Shown: positions 43,918 through 52,745 of the stretch, one piece after another
How the letters are laid out: each line of letters opens with the position of its first letter
Numbering within the stretch: position 1 is the first letter of the stretch
From: Martinezella lusitana
GTDB taxonomy: Bacteria > Pseudomonadota > Alphaproteobacteria > Rhizobiales > Rhizobiaceae
Reading direction: 5' to 3'
NCBI RefSeq assembly: GCF_900094565.1
Contig: NZ_FMAF01000007.1
Span: 213,767-277,766 of the forward strand
Length of the DNA: 64,000 bases
Notes under the pieces: model-generated
Told to the model about the DNA's origin: nothing
The model's input: the letters and a program-made list of their open reading frames with translations, nothing else
Database searches by the model: none
Program-made: the position numbers and the translations under genes

Positions 43918-44061
43918 ATGCGTACGTTGTTGCTTGTCATTCTGGGACTGATGGTAGCGTCGATCCTCAGCATTGTCGTCATCAAGCCGTTCGTGACCGG
44001 TACTAAACAGGATTCGACCATCGGCCTGAAGACCATCGAGCAGCCAGCGCCGAAGCCATAG
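43918..44061 (+). CDS. 47-residue single-pass membrane protein
   Basis: ATG at 43918, TAG at 44059-44061. The product starts with a membrane helix (RTLLLVILGLMVASILSIVV) followed by a short polar Pro/Lys tail. GGAGG lies 5 bp before the ATG. It starts 15 bp after the BON gene stop and is probably the last gene of that stress unit. Function is unknown. Confidence 0.75.
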   Translation: MRTLLLVILGLMVASILSIVVIKPFVTGTKQDSTIGLKTIEQPAPKP

Positions 44062-44200
44062 GTACGCGCCGACTTACCGGCTTTCCGGGCTGGAGGAGAC
44101 GCATCGTGCCAGATTCCGCCGTGGCTGGCGAAAGCTGCATCTGGTGCTGGATGCCGATAGCGGCGAGATCATTGCCCATATCCAGACGGATCCGGACACC
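44062..44200 (+). pseudogene. IS5-type transposase fragment
   Basis: The plus-strand frame reads RRGWRKLHLVLDADSGEIIA then HIQTDPDTEA, matching the 'W-R-K-L-H-L-x-x-D-x-x-x-G-E-I-x-A' core of IS5/IS1031-type transposases near the second catalytic Asp. Only about 45 codons remain. Homology stops where the opposite-strand amidase fragment begins. Confidence 0.65.
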
Positions 44201-44474
44201 GAAGCCCGTCGGTGTGTCTTTGACCTCGATGAGATCGCTGATGGCGACCGGAATGCCGTGCGACGCCCCGAGGTCGTGACCTGAGCGAAGAATCTACCGC
44301 GTGACGTTCGGCATCCTGCATAGCGGTAGCGACGAAATAGGAGACGGCATTCAGTTTCGGCGCGAGGCGTTCCATGCGTTCGATTGCCTGTCTCGTCGCC
44401 TCGACCGGTGACAGCGTGCCATCGCGCTAAAGTCGCCCGAGTTCCCACACGCCAAGAAAAGCAGTCTCGCTCAT
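44195..44474 (-). pseudogene. Amidase (GatA-type) N-terminal fragment, broken
   Basis: Minus strand from ATG 44474: SETAFLGVWELGRL, then a TAG stop (44429-44427), then RDGTLSPVEATRQAIERMERL and APKLNAVSYFVATAMQDAE, and after a frameshift near 44280, GASHGIPVAISDLIEVKDTP. This is the N-terminus of the amidase-signature family, including the conserved HGIPVAIKD loop with a Ser in place of Lys. The catalytic Ser-Ser-Lys core downstream is lost at the transposase junction. Non-functional. Confidence 0.8.
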
Positions 44475-44509
44475 GTGGAGTTTCTCACTCTCACCCAGTT
44501 GATAAGACG

Positions 44510-44530
44510 CCGCCACCCGAGGGGTGGCGG
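44510..44530 (-). terminator. Terminator hairpin after the peptide ABC operon
   Basis: A perfect 9-bp stem (CCGCCACCC / GGGTGGCGG) with a 3-base loop, 21 bp beyond the stop of the binding-protein gene. On the minus strand it is followed by CGTCTTATC, only weakly U-rich. Confidence 0.7.
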
Positions 44531-44550
44531 AGATCATCGCAGCTATAGGA

Positions 44551-46065
44551 TCAGTTCTTGACCGTGTCTTCCAGGAAGAAGCGGCCGAGCGGATTCTGGT
44601 AGAAGTTCTCGATATTCTTGCGAGAAACGTTGATGTAGGGACTGTAGTAAAGGTCGATCCAGTTGACGTCGTCCTTCGCCATCTTCTGCAGGTCGATATA
44701 CATCTGCTCGCGCTTCTTCGGATCGAGCTCCAGACGAGCCGCAGCCACCAGTTCCTTCACCTTCTCGTTCTTATAGTTGGTCGAGTAGTTGTTGTTGGAA
44801 TCGTGGCCGAGGACGAAGGTGGTCTTCTGGTCCGGGTCGAGGATGTCGTTCGTCCAGTAGTTGACCGAGATGTCGTAATCGCCGGCAACCGTCATGTCCC
44901 ATTCCTGGCTCGGATCGACCTTCTGCAGGGTGGCGGTGATACCGACCTTCTGCAATTGCTGCTGCACCAGCACGGCCGTCTGCTCGTCGACCTCGTCGCC
45001 TGCACGCAGAAGATAGGTCAGCGTCAGGTTGGAAACGCCGGCTTCGGCCAGCATCTTCTTGGCCTTTTCCGGATCGTAAGGGCGCTGCAGATTATCGGCG
45101 TAATGATAAAGCGCGCCCTTCGGAATGTAGGAATTGGCGACCGTGCCCTGGCCGAAGGTGACGGCATCGACGATCGCTTTCTTGTCGATGGCGAGGTCGA
45201 GGGCCTGGCGGACTTCCTTCTTGCCGAGCTCACCATGCGCGTGGTTGATCAGGAGATGATCCTCGCGCGTCGAGGCATCGATGTCGACATTGAGGTTCGG
45301 ATCCTTCTTCAGCTCCGCCACGCGGGAAAAGGGAACGAAGATCGCCGTATCGAGCTGACCGGCCTGGACGTTCAGCATGCGGGTGTTGTCATCCGGCACG
45401 GAGATCCATTCGACGCCATCGAGCTTCACCCGGTCGGCCTGCCAGAAGTAAGGGTTCTTCTTGAGGATAATGCGGTCGCCGCGCCGCCATTCCGAGACGG
45501 AGAAAGCGCCGGATCCGATCGGCTTTTCGGCATAGGCGTCGGCGCCGAGCGTCTCCATGCCCTTCTTGGAGATGACGGAGGCATTCGGCAGCGCCAGCGT
45601 CGACAGGAACGGCGCGGAGGGATGCTTGAGCTTGATGGTCAGCGTATGGGCGTCGGTCGCGACGGCCGTGTCGATCACCTTGTAAGAGTCGCTCCAGAGC
45701 GAGGCCGCATCGTCACGGATGCGCAGGAGACTGAAGGCCGCATCCTCGGCCGTCAGCGGCGAGCCGTCGGAGAATTTCGCATCGCGGATCTTGAAGACGT
45801 AGGTGAGGCCGTCATCGGATGTGGTCCAGCTTTCGGCAAGGCCGGGCTCCAGCTTGGTGCCGGTCTTGTCGACGCGGATCAGCACGTCGTAGACGTTCGA
45901 GAACACCCAGTTGTCGATGTTCTGCGCTGTCTTGATCGGATCGAACGTGGTCGAATCCTCGCGGCGGCCAATGGTCAGCACGCCGGCTGCTTCGGCATAG
46001 GTTGCGGTGAGGGTGAGGCCGGCGACGATAGTCGCGAGCCCGATTGATTTCCATCTGCTGGTCAT
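44551..46065 (-). CDS. Peptide-type ABC transporter periplasmic binding protein
   Basis: A 504-residue SBP_bac_5 (DppA/OppA) family protein with a signal peptide (cleavage after AEA). The mature start is GVLTIGRREDSTTFDPIKTA, with the family lobe motifs GLAESWTTSDDGLTYVFKIR and DAKFSDGSPLTAEDAAFSL. It binds di- or oligopeptides or related amides in the periplasm. The ATG at 46065 is chosen for its signal peptide fit and the AAGGGA upstream. It is the last gene of an operon with two permeases, a double ATPase and a proline-iminopeptidase-like gene, divergent from a LuxR solo, so the ligand may be a plant- or peptide-derived signal. Confidence 0.92.
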   Translation of the reverse strand: MTSRWKSIGLATIVAGLTLTATYAEAAGVLTIGRREDSTTFDPIKTAQNIDNWVFSNVYDVLIRVDKTGTKLEPGLAESWTTSDDGLTYVFKIRDAKFSDGSPLTAEDAAFSLLRIRDDAASLWSDSYKVIDTAVATDAHTLTIKLKHPSAPFLSTLALPNASVISKKGMETLGADAYAEKPIGSGAFSVSEWRRGDRIILKKNPYFWQADRVKLDGVEWISVPDDNTRMLNVQAGQLDTAIFVPFSRVAELKKDPNLNVDIDASTREDHLLINHAHGELGKKEVRQALDLAIDKKAIVDAVTFGQGTVANSYIPKGALYHYADNLQRPYDPEKAKKMLAEAGVSNLTLTYLLRAGDEVDEQTAVLVQQQLQKVGITATLQKVDPSQEWDMTVAGDYDISVNYWTNDILDPDQKTTFVLGHDSNNNYSTNYKNEKVKELVAAARLELDPKKREQMYIDLQKMAKDDVNWIDLYYSPYINVSRKNIENFYQNPLGRFFLEDTVKN

Positions 46066-46084
46066 AAGATCGTTCCCTTGGTTG

Positions 46085-47794
46085 TTATGGCACGCGTTTG
46101 AAAGGCAGGATTTCAGCGACGTTGTTTTCGCCGCGAAGATCGGTGTCGGCAAAGAGTTGCTTGTTCGGATCGATGTCCGGAATGGCTGCGATGAGAGAGG
46201 CCGTATAGGGATGTTTCGGTCGCGCGAAGACCTCCTCGGACGGGCCTTCCTCGACGATCTCGCCGCGATACATCACGACGGTGCGTTCGCAGAGATTGCG
46301 AACGATGGCGAGGTCGTGGGCGATGAAGAGCAGGGTCAGGTTCATCTTCCGCGTTAGCTCGCGGAAAAGCTCGATGATCTGCGCCTGGATGGTGACGTCG
46401 AGGGCGGCGACGCATTCGTCGGCAATGATGAGCTGAGGATCGACCGCGAGCGCGCGGGCAATGCCGGCGCGCTGGCACTGCCCGCCGCTCATGCTGCGCG
46501 GCCTGCGCTTGGCGAATTCGCGCTCCAGCCCGACGAGATCCAGCAGTTCACCGACACGGGCGGGGATATTGGCGGACGCGACCTTGCCCTGCACCTTGAG
46601 CACTTCGGTGAGCATGTCGCCGATCGTCAGCCGTGGATTGAGTGCGTTATAGGGATCCTGAAACACCATAGCCGCCTCGCGCCGGAGCTTGGCGAGGCCC
46701 GCCGTTCTCTGCTGGGCGAGGTCGATGCTGCCGAAGGTGATATGGCCGGAGGAGAGTGGCGTCAGGCCGAGGATGGCGCGGGCAAGCGTGCTCTTGCCGC
46801 TGCCGGATTCGCCGACAATCCCGACGGTCTCGCCGGGCATGATCCGCAGGCTGACGCCCGAGACGGCGTTGACCGTTCTGGCGCCGCCGCCCTTGAGGAA
46901 GCCGCCGCCGACGTGGAAGCGGACGTGCAGGTCGTCGATTTCGAGAAGCGGCTTGAGCGGGGTGTCGGCCTTTATGGCTTCCGCGATGGATGCCGTCTCG
47001 TCCGGCATCGACGGATGGCTCTTGATCAGGTCGATCGTGTAGGGGTGGCGCGGTTGCGACAGAAGCGTCCGCTTCGGACCTTGTTCCAACAGCTTGCCGC
47101 CGCGCATCACGGCGATGCGGTCGCAGGTCTGGGCGACGATGCCAAGGTCGTGGGTGATGAGGATGATCGAAAGGCCGCGCTTGTCGCGAATGTCCATCAG
47201 GAGCTTGAGGATCTGCGCCTGGATGGTGACGTCGAGCGCGGTCGTTGGTTCGTCGGCGATCAGGATTTTTGGATTGCAGGACAGGGCGACGCCGATCATC
47301 GCGCGCTGGCGCATACCGCCGGAGAATTCGTGCGGATAGTTGTCATATTGCCTGATGGGATCGGGAAAGCCGACCTGACCGAGGATTTCGATGGCAGCAG
47401 TGCGTGCCTCCTGCGCATTGAGGCCCTGATGATAGCGAATACCCTCGGCGATCTGGTTGCCGATCCGCATGACCGGATCGAGATGGCTGGTCGGGTTCTG
47501 GAAGATCATGCCGATCTCGCCGCCGCGCACCTTCAGCATGTCGCCGTCGCTGATTGTCGTCAGGTCGCGGCCCTCGAGCAGAACACTGCCGCCTTCGATC
47601 TTCAGAAGTGAGGAGGGAAGGAGGCGAATCAGCGAGCGGCAGAGCAGGCTCTTGCCGGAGCCGCTTTCGCCGACGAGGCCGAGGATTTCTCCCTTGGCGA
47701 GATCCAGCGACACCGCATCGAGCAGCGTGCGCTCGCCGCTGTCGAGATGCGCCTTGACGGTGAGATCACGGACGGAAAGGACAGAGGCGCTCAT
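46085..47794 (-). CDS. Peptide-type ABC transporter ATP-binding protein (DppD-DppF fusion)
   Basis: A 569-residue protein with two complete nucleotide-binding domains in one chain. The first has [26 protein letters not shown] and [12 protein letters not shown]. The second has [26 protein letters not shown] and [12 protein letters not shown], where Walker B reads DEC-V instead of DEPT. Each domain ends with the oligopeptide-type C-terminal extension ([18 protein letters not shown]). The start overlaps the upstream permease by 4 bp. It powers the peptide importer. Confidence 0.93.
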   Translation of the reverse strand: MSASVLSVRDLTVKAHLDSGERTLLDAVSLDLAKGEILGLVGESGSGKSLLCRSLIRLLPSSLLKIEGGSVLLEGRDLTTISDGDMLKVRGGEIGMIFQNPTSHLDPVMRIGNQIAEGIRYHQGLNAQEARTAAIEILGQVGFPDPIRQYDNYPHEFSGGMRQRAMIGVALSCNPKILIADEPTTALDVTIQAQILKLLMDIRDKRGLSIILITHDLGIVAQTCDRIAVMRGGKLLEQGPKRTLLSQPRHPYTIDLIKSHPSMPDETASIAEAIKADTPLKPLLEIDDLHVRFHVGGGFLKGGGARTVNAVSGVSLRIMPGETVGIVGESGSGKSTLARAILGLTPLSSGHITFGSIDLAQQRTAGLAKLRREAAMVFQDPYNALNPRLTIGDMLTEVLKVQGKVASANIPARVGELLDLVGLEREFAKRRPRSMSGGQCQRAGIARALAVDPQLIIADECVAALDVTIQAQIIELFRELTRKMNLTLLFIAHDLAIVRNLCERTVVMYRGEIVEEGPSEEVFARPKHPYTASLIAAIPDIDPNKQLFADTDLRGENNVAEILPFKRVP

Positions 47795-48642
47795 TCGTGC
47801 ACCCCCAGCAATTCGCCGAGCGCATCGCCCAGCATGCTGAAACCAAAGGCGAGACAGACGATGGAGAGGCCGGGAAACAGCGTGATCCACCAGGCCGTGG
47901 TGATGAAGCTCTGGCCTTCGGCGACCATGACGCCCCATTCGGCCAGCGGCGGCTGTACGCCGAGACCGAGATAGCTGACGGCGGCGCCGCTTAGCAGCAC
48001 GAGCACAGCATCCGACATCGAAAAGACGATCGAGCCGGCGATGGCATTCGGCAGCAGATGGCGGAACATGATGCGGAAGCGGCTGAAGCCGAGGCTGACG
48101 GCGGCAACAGCATAGTCGCTGTTCTTCAACACCAGCATCTGCGCGCGGATGAGGCGGGCATAGGAGACCCAGCCGACCAGCGCCATGGCGATATAGAAGC
48201 TGCTCAACCCCGGCCCGAGAATGGCGATGATCGACAGCATCAGCACGAGGAAGGGGAAGGCGAGGATGATGTCGACGACCCGCATGAAGACTGCATCGAT
48301 CACGCCGCCGAAGAAGCCGGCGATGGTGCCGATGGTCGTGCCGATGAGGAAGGGAAAGACCACGCCGATCACGGCGATCTGCAGGTCGATGCGCGTGCCC
48401 CAGAGGACGCGCGAGAGTATATCGCGGCCGAAATTGTCGGTGCCGAAGGGGTGAAGCAAAGACGGCGCCTGCAGGCGGACATCGGCATTCTGCAGGATCG
48501 GGTCGTAGGGTGCGATCAGTGGAGCGCCGAGCGCCACCAGCAGAAAGAACAGGAGAATGCCGCCACCAATGACGAGGGTTAGCCGCTTGCCGAGCAGATG
48601 GCGCCAGGCGACGGAAGCAGGAATAGTTGCCTGAAGGCTCAT
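47791..48642 (-). CDS. Peptide-type ABC transporter permease (DppC-like)
   Basis: A 283-residue inner-membrane permease with an N-terminal OppC_N segment (residues about 20-45), LLHPFGTDNFGRDILSRVLWGTR, then the BPD_transp_1 domain with the EAA-like loop around AVSLGFSRFRIMFRHLLPNA. It pairs with the DppB-like protein encoded just upstream (4-bp overlap). Confidence 0.93.
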   Translation of the reverse strand: MSLQATIPASVAWRHLLGKRLTLVIGGGILLFFLLVALGAPLIAPYDPILQNADVRLQAPSLLHPFGTDNFGRDILSRVLWGTRIDLQIAVIGVVFPFLIGTTIGTIAGFFGGVIDAVFMRVVDIILAFPFLVLMLSIIAILGPGLSSFYIAMALVGWVSYARLIRAQMLVLKNSDYAVAAVSLGFSRFRIMFRHLLPNAIAGSIVFSMSDAVLVLLSGAAVSYLGLGVQPPLAEWGVMVAEGQSFITTAWWITLFPGLSIVCLAFGFSMLGDALGELLGVHE

Positions 48643-49577
48643 ATGGTCACCCTCGGATCGGCGGCGACGGTGACGATGTCGGCGAGGAAATTGACGAGCA
48701 CGGTGGCGCAGGCAAAGACCATGGCGATACCCTGGACCACCATGTAATCGCGCGAGAAGATGGCGCGCACCAGAAGCTGGCCGATGCCGGGGAGCGCAAA
48801 GACGCTTTCGACGACGACGGTGCCGCCGATCAGCCAGCCGATATTGACCGCCAGCAGATTGATGGTCGGCACCAGCGAGTTCGGCACCACATGCCGCCAG
48901 AAAACGATGCTCTCCGGCATGCCGCGCGCGCGCGCCGCCGTCGCCACGTCAGATTTCAGGGATTCGATCATCGCCGCGCGCAGGCTGCGGGTCAGCACCG
49001 TCGATAGCGACAATGCGATGGTGAGGCTCGGCAGGATAAGATGCAAAAGCTTGTCGCCGAGCGTCTCGCCGTAGCCGGAGACCGGAAGCACGCCGAGATC
49101 GACGCTGAAGAGGATAATCAGCATCAGGCCGAGCCAGAAGGGCGGAAAGCCGATGCCGAAGGTGGAGACGATGCGGACGACATGGTCCGCCGCACGGCCA
49201 TTGTTGCGGGCGGCAATCGCCGCCATCGGCACGGCGATGAGGATCGACAGGATGACGCTGGCAACGACGAGTGCCACCGTCGGCTCGATACGCGTGGAAA
49301 TCAGCTTCAGCACGTCGATCTTGTAGAGGATGGACTTGCCCATCTCGCCATTGGCGAGGTTTTTCAGGAAATAGAAGTATTGCAGCCAGATCGGCTGATC
49401 GAGGCCGTATTGGGCGCGGATATTGGCCAGCGCCGTCGGCGTCGCGCGCGTGCCGAGGATGTTGCGGGCGGGATCGCCAGGAATGAGACGCACTAGGACG
49501 AAGGTGATAACGCTGATACCGAAAATGACGGGCAAGAATTGCAGCGGGCGGCTGAGAACGAACCTATAGCGATGCAT
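48639..49577 (-). CDS. Peptide-type ABC transporter permease (DppB-like)
   Basis: A 312-residue permease: YRFVLSRPLQFLPVIFGISV at the N-terminus, the LIPGDPARNILGTRATPTAL motif, then BPD_transp_1 helices and the EAA loop ARARGMPESIVFWRHVVPNS. Six hydrophobic segments. It lies 51 bp after the hydrolase gene on the same strand. Confidence 0.93.
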   Translation of the reverse strand: MHRYRFVLSRPLQFLPVIFGISVITFVLVRLIPGDPARNILGTRATPTALANIRAQYGLDQPIWLQYFYFLKNLANGEMGKSILYKIDVLKLISTRIEPTVALVVASVILSILIAVPMAAIAARNNGRAADHVVRIVSTFGIGFPPFWLGLMLIILFSVDLGVLPVSGYGETLGDKLLHLILPSLTIALSLSTVLTRSLRAAMIESLKSDVATAARARGMPESIVFWRHVVPNSLVPTINLLAVNIGWLIGGTVVVESVFALPGIGQLLVRAIFSRDYMVVQGIAMVFACATVLVNFLADIVTVAADPRVTI

Positions 49578-49628
49578 GGTGACACTCGCTCCCTTGCCTT
49601 CTTCCGTCGTTGAACGCTTCCTGTTGCA

Positions 49629-50519
49629 TCATGCCTGCCTGTGCCTCGCCAGAAAATCGAGAAGCGCTGGATAATAGTCGCCGGGGTTTTCATAGAAGGG
49701 CATGTGGCTTGCGCTCGTAAACACCTTCAACTCCGCGTTCGGAATGGCGAGCTTCATGCGCAGCGCGCAGGCGGGCGTCAGTTCATCGTGCTCGCCGACC
49801 GTGATCAGTGTCGGCACGGTCATGCGCGGCAGATCCGGGATGCGGTTCCAGTCCTTGAGGTTGCCGATATAGAGGAATTCGTTGGGCCCCTGCATTGTCG
49901 TGTAAGGTCCCATATTCCAGTCATCGAGTGAACGGCGCACGGGTGCCGGCCATTCCTGCAGGCGGCAAACATGGCGGTAATTGAGGATCGTCACGGCGGC
50001 CATGTATTCCGGATGATCGTAGGTGCCTTGCGCCTCGTGCTTCTGCATCATCGCCACCGTTTCCGGGCCAAGCGCCGCCCGCAGCCGCTCCAGTTCCGAG
50101 ATAAGGTGCGGCATGTCGGCGACGGTGTCCTCGAGGATCAGCGTCCGAAGGTTCTCCGGATAGGTGAGCGCATAGTCGATTGCGAGCCAGCCGCCCCAGG
50201 AGTGGCCGAGCATATGAACCTTGCCGAGGCCGAGCGCCTTGCGAACGGTTTCGCTTTCCTCGACATAGCGGCCGATGGTCCAGAGCGCCGGGTCCGTCGG
50301 GCGGTCGGAGGCGCCGGTTCCGAGCTGGTCGAAGGCGACGACGCGGTAACCCTTATCGACGAGGCAGGAATGCGCCTCGCGCAGATAGTCGCAGGGAAGA
50401 CCGGGACCACCGTTCAGGCAGAAGACGGTCTCCGCGCCGGAGCCGAAGCTATAGGCGATCACCTTGTGCCCGTCGACTTCGACCTCCATGCGTTCATCCG
50501 GGTGCATTTCGCGCCACAT
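49629..50519 (-). CDS. Proline-iminopeptidase-like alpha/beta hydrolase, PipA type
   Basis: A 296-residue hydrolase of peptidase family S33. The oxyanion motif is NGGPG (for the usual HGGPG), the nucleophile Ser lies in GHSWGGW, the acid in VGEHDELTP, and the catalytic His in SASHMPFYENPGDY. Family enzymes release N-terminal Pro or cleave amides. I start at 50519, where GGAG lies 8 bp upstream; the earlier Met at 50555 has none. It heads the peptide ABC operon and is divergent from the LuxR gene by 127 bp, matching the pip genes that flank plant-responsive LuxR solos, and may process the imported signal. Confidence 0.88.
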   Translation of the reverse strand: MWREMHPDERMEVEVDGHKVIAYSFGSGAETVFCLNGGPGLPCDYLREAHSCLVDKGYRVVAFDQLGTGASDRPTDPALWTIGRYVEESETVRKALGLGKVHMLGHSWGGWLAIDYALTYPENLRTLILEDTVADMPHLISELERLRAALGPETVAMMQKHEAQGTYDHPEYMAAVTILNYRHVCRLQEWPAPVRRSLDDWNMGPYTTMQGPNEFLYIGNLKDWNRIPDLPRMTVPTLITVGEHDELTPACALRMKLAIPNAELKVFTSASHMPFYENPGDYYPALLDFLARHRQA

Positions 50520-50646
50520 CAGCTTACTCCGGCAAAGATTCTTCTTGCTCAACATTTGGGCATGATTAAATTTTTACCGTAAACCGCGATCCACACCAGC
50601 TATAAGAAGTGATAGGGTCGGAGTTTGGATGTAGCCGGAGTTCTCC
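50520..50646. promoter_or_regulatory. Divergent control region of the LuxR-solo/PIP system
   Basis: A 127-bp intergenic region. It holds TTTAC-C-GTAAA (50573-50583) and CTAT-N8-ATAG (50600-50615), either of which could be part of a lux-type box. Neither is a full 18-20 bp palindrome, so the operator remains a candidate only. The plus side has a GGAG ribosome-binding site before 50647. Confidence 0.45.
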
Positions 50647-51429
50647 ATGCTTGACGAAATCGGAACGATCAGACGCAAGTTTACCGCGCATGATACGCTG
50701 GACGGACGGATCGACCAGGCTTTCGAGGCGATGCAACAGCTCGGTTTCGAAGCTCTGGTCTACGACTATACGCCGGTGCCCTTCGATCTCGACGGCGAGA
50801 TCATGGTTCCGTCATTTCTGAAGCTGCGCAATATTTCCGATGACATGCTCGAATACTGGCTCGACCGAGGCTATTTCCGCATCGATCCGGTGCAGCAGGT
50901 GGCGCTGCGCACCTCGGCGCCATTCTTCTGGAACTACAATGTCGAGGCCGATACGGCGATTAACCGCTATCTCGGAGAAAATACCGAACCGGTCGCCCGC
51001 TACCTCAATGAGCGCGACATGTCCACCGGCGTCACCGTGCCGGTGCACATGCCGCGCGGCGACTATGCGACGGTAACCGGCATCCGATTCGGCGCGAACA
51101 AGGATTTCGAGCGCAACGCGCTGCGCTACATCGCCGATTTCGGCCTGCTCGCACATGTCTTCCACGAGACGGCCTATGCGCTGTTCGATTCCAGTGCGCG
51201 CAGCGTCGGCAAGATGCGGCTGACGGAGCGGGAGCGGGAGTGCCTGCGTCATTCGGCGGAAGGGCTTTCGGCCAAGGAGATTTCCCGCGTCATCAACCGC
51301 TCGGTGCCGACCGTCGTCATGCACCTCAATGCCGCCGCCAAGAAACTCGGCGCCAAGAACCGCACGCAGGCGGTGGTGCGGGCCACGCATTACCGGCTGC
51401 TGGAAAACGAGCCATCCTATAACTTCTGA
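50647..51429 (+). CDS. LuxR-family solo regulator, plant-signal (OryR/PipR) type
   Basis: A 260-residue regulator with an N-terminal autoinducer-binding domain (about residues 15-175) and a C-terminal LuxR HTH (LTERERECLRHSAEGLSAKE, then NRTQAVVRA). Counting back from the invariant D70-P71 (RIDPV), position 61 is Trp and position 57 is Met, whereas AHL receptors have Tyr61 and Trp57. W85 is kept (APFFW). This M57/W61 pair is the known hallmark of OryR/XccR/PipR-type regulators that respond to plant compounds rather than AHLs. There is no luxI in the window. Flanked on both sides by proline-iminopeptidase genes. Confidence 0.92.
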   Translation: MLDEIGTIRRKFTAHDTLDGRIDQAFEAMQQLGFEALVYDYTPVPFDLDGEIMVPSFLKLRNISDDMLEYWLDRGYFRIDPVQQVALRTSAPFFWNYNVEADTAINRYLGENTEPVARYLNERDMSTGVTVPVHMPRGDYATVTGIRFGANKDFERNALRYIADFGLLAHVFHETAYALFDSSARSVGKMRLTERERECLRHSAEGLSAKEISRVINRSVPTVVMHLNAAAKKLGAKNRTQAVVRATHYRLLENEPSYNF

Positions 51430-51439
51430 TAGCTGCCGC

Positions 51440-51453
51440 CGGCCTTGAGGCCG
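51440..51453 (+). terminator. Weak terminator between luxR and the second hydrolase
   Basis: A 5-bp stem (CGGCC ttga GGCCG) starts 11 bp after the luxR stop, with a CTTTTT run 8 bp further on. It could partially separate luxR and pip transcription. Confidence 0.45.
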
Positions 51454-51483
51454 CGTTATGCTTTTTCCGTCCTTGTCAAAAAG

Positions 51484-52398
51484 ATGGAGAAACCCGTGGC
51501 CGCCGTCGCATCGAAAGAAGCCTTCCTGCCCTTTCGCGAATACCAGACCTGGTATCGCATCACCGGATCGCTCGATAGCGGCAAGCTGCCTCTCGTCGTC
51601 GCCCATGGCGGCCCCGGCTGCACGCATGATTATGTCGATTCCTTCAAGGGTATCACCGAGATCGACGGTCGCGCCGTCATCCATTACGACCAGCTCGGCA
51701 ACGGCAACTCGACGCGCCTGCCGGAAAAAGGCCCCGATTTCTGGACGCCGGCGCTGTTTCTCGAAGAGTTGGATGCGCTGCTGAAGCATCTCGGCATCCA
51801 GGATCGCTATGCTTTCCTCGGCCAGTCCTGGGGCGGCATGCTGGGTGCCGAACATGCTGTGCGCCAGCCGAAGGGACTGAAGGCGCTCGTCATCGCGAAC
51901 TCGCCGGCGAACATGCACACCTGGGTTTCTGAAGCCAACCGGCTGCGTCGCGAGCTGCCGCAGGATGTGCAGGACACACTTCTGAGACATGAAGAGGCCG
52001 GCACGATAACCCATCCGGAATATATCGCCGCTTCCCGCGTCTTCTACGACCGGCATGTCTGCCGCGTCGTCCCCTGGCCGCCCGAAGTGGCGCGCACTTT
52101 CGCGATCATGGACGAGGACAACACGGTCTATCGCAACATGAACGGCCCGACCGAATTCCACGTCATCGGCACGATGAAGGACTGGACGATCGAGGATCGT
52201 CTGTCCTTGATCGAGGCGCCGACGCTGCTGATCTCCGGAAGATACGACGAGGCGACGCCCGATGTGGTCAAACCCTATGTCGATCGCGTCGCCGGTTGCA
52301 GATGGGTGCTCTTTGAACATTCCAGCCATATGCCGCATGTCGAGGAGAAGGAGCTTTGCCTCGCCACCGTCGCCACCTTTCTGTCGCAGCATGATTGA
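51484..52398 (+). CDS. Proline iminopeptidase (S33), PIP type
   Basis: A 304-residue hydrolase: [14 protein letters not shown] (oxyanion hole), [13 protein letters not shown] (nucleophile Ser), [12 protein letters not shown] (acid) and [10 protein letters not shown] (His). This is a fuller match to classical proline iminopeptidase than the paralogue at 49629. It starts 54 bp after luxR on the same strand. The ATG at 51484 has no clear ribosome-binding site; GTG at 51499 follows GGAG at 6 bp and is a good alternative start. Expected target of the LuxR solo. Confidence 0.9.
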   Translation: MEKPVAAVASKEAFLPFREYQTWYRITGSLDSGKLPLVVAHGGPGCTHDYVDSFKGITEIDGRAVIHYDQLGNGNSTRLPEKGPDFWTPALFLEELDALLKHLGIQDRYAFLGQSWGGMLGAEHAVRQPKGLKALVIANSPANMHTWVSEANRLRRELPQDVQDTLLRHEEAGTITHPEYIAASRVFYDRHVCRVVPWPPEVARTFAIMDEDNTVYRNMNGPTEFHVIGTMKDWTIEDRLSLIEAPTLLISGRYDEATPDVVKPYVDRVAGCRWVLFEHSSHMPHVEEKELCLATVATFLSQHD

Positions 52399-52433
52399 AA
52401 ATGCGTATCGTCTCGCCTCATGATTGGCGGGTG

Positions 52434-52745
52434 CCCCGATGACGATGAGCTTGGGGGCCGTTCCGGATCGACTGGCCAGCTGTAGAGACAATCGTCGAGC
52501 GGCAGAAGGGGATGTCGACGGAAAGCAATGATAATCGCCTCCTCGTCACCGGACAGGACCGTGGACTTCGGTTCGCTTGGACCGGTCGGCAGATCGGCGA
52601 CTGAGGTTCGCTTCTTCCATTTGGCTACGGTCTTCTGGTTTATGCCATAGCGCTTGGCAAGCGATCTCAGGCTCTCTTGACTATCTTGTATCGCTCGACG
52701 GATTGCCTCTGTCGTCGTGGCGCTGCCGTGAAGAATCTGGGCCAT
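52434..52745 (-). pseudogene. IS481-type transposase N-terminal fragment
   Basis: From ATG 52745: AQILHGSATTTEAIRRAIQD, SQESLRSLAKRYGINQKTVA (helix-turn-helix), KWKKRTSVADLPTGP, then IAFRRHPLLPLDDCLYS. This is the start of an IS481-family transposase. After about residue 90 the sequence stops matching, and the DDE catalytic core is absent. So it is a truncated element sitting between the PIP gene and the cytochrome gene. Confidence 0.8.

Noticed and set aside
44524..46047. A 507-codon plus-strand open frame opposite the peptide-binding protein gene
   Set aside because: Mirror frame, low-complexity Val/Asp/Arg-rich product without domains; the minus-strand gene has signal peptide and family motifs.
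50573..50615. Lux-box candidates in the LuxR/PIP control region
   Set aside because: Short imperfect palindromes only; kept as a note inside the control-region entry and not claimed as an operator.
50812..52491. A 559-codon minus-strand open frame across the LuxR and PIP genes
   Set aside because: It is the GC-driven mirror of two well-supported plus-strand genes and shows no family motifs.
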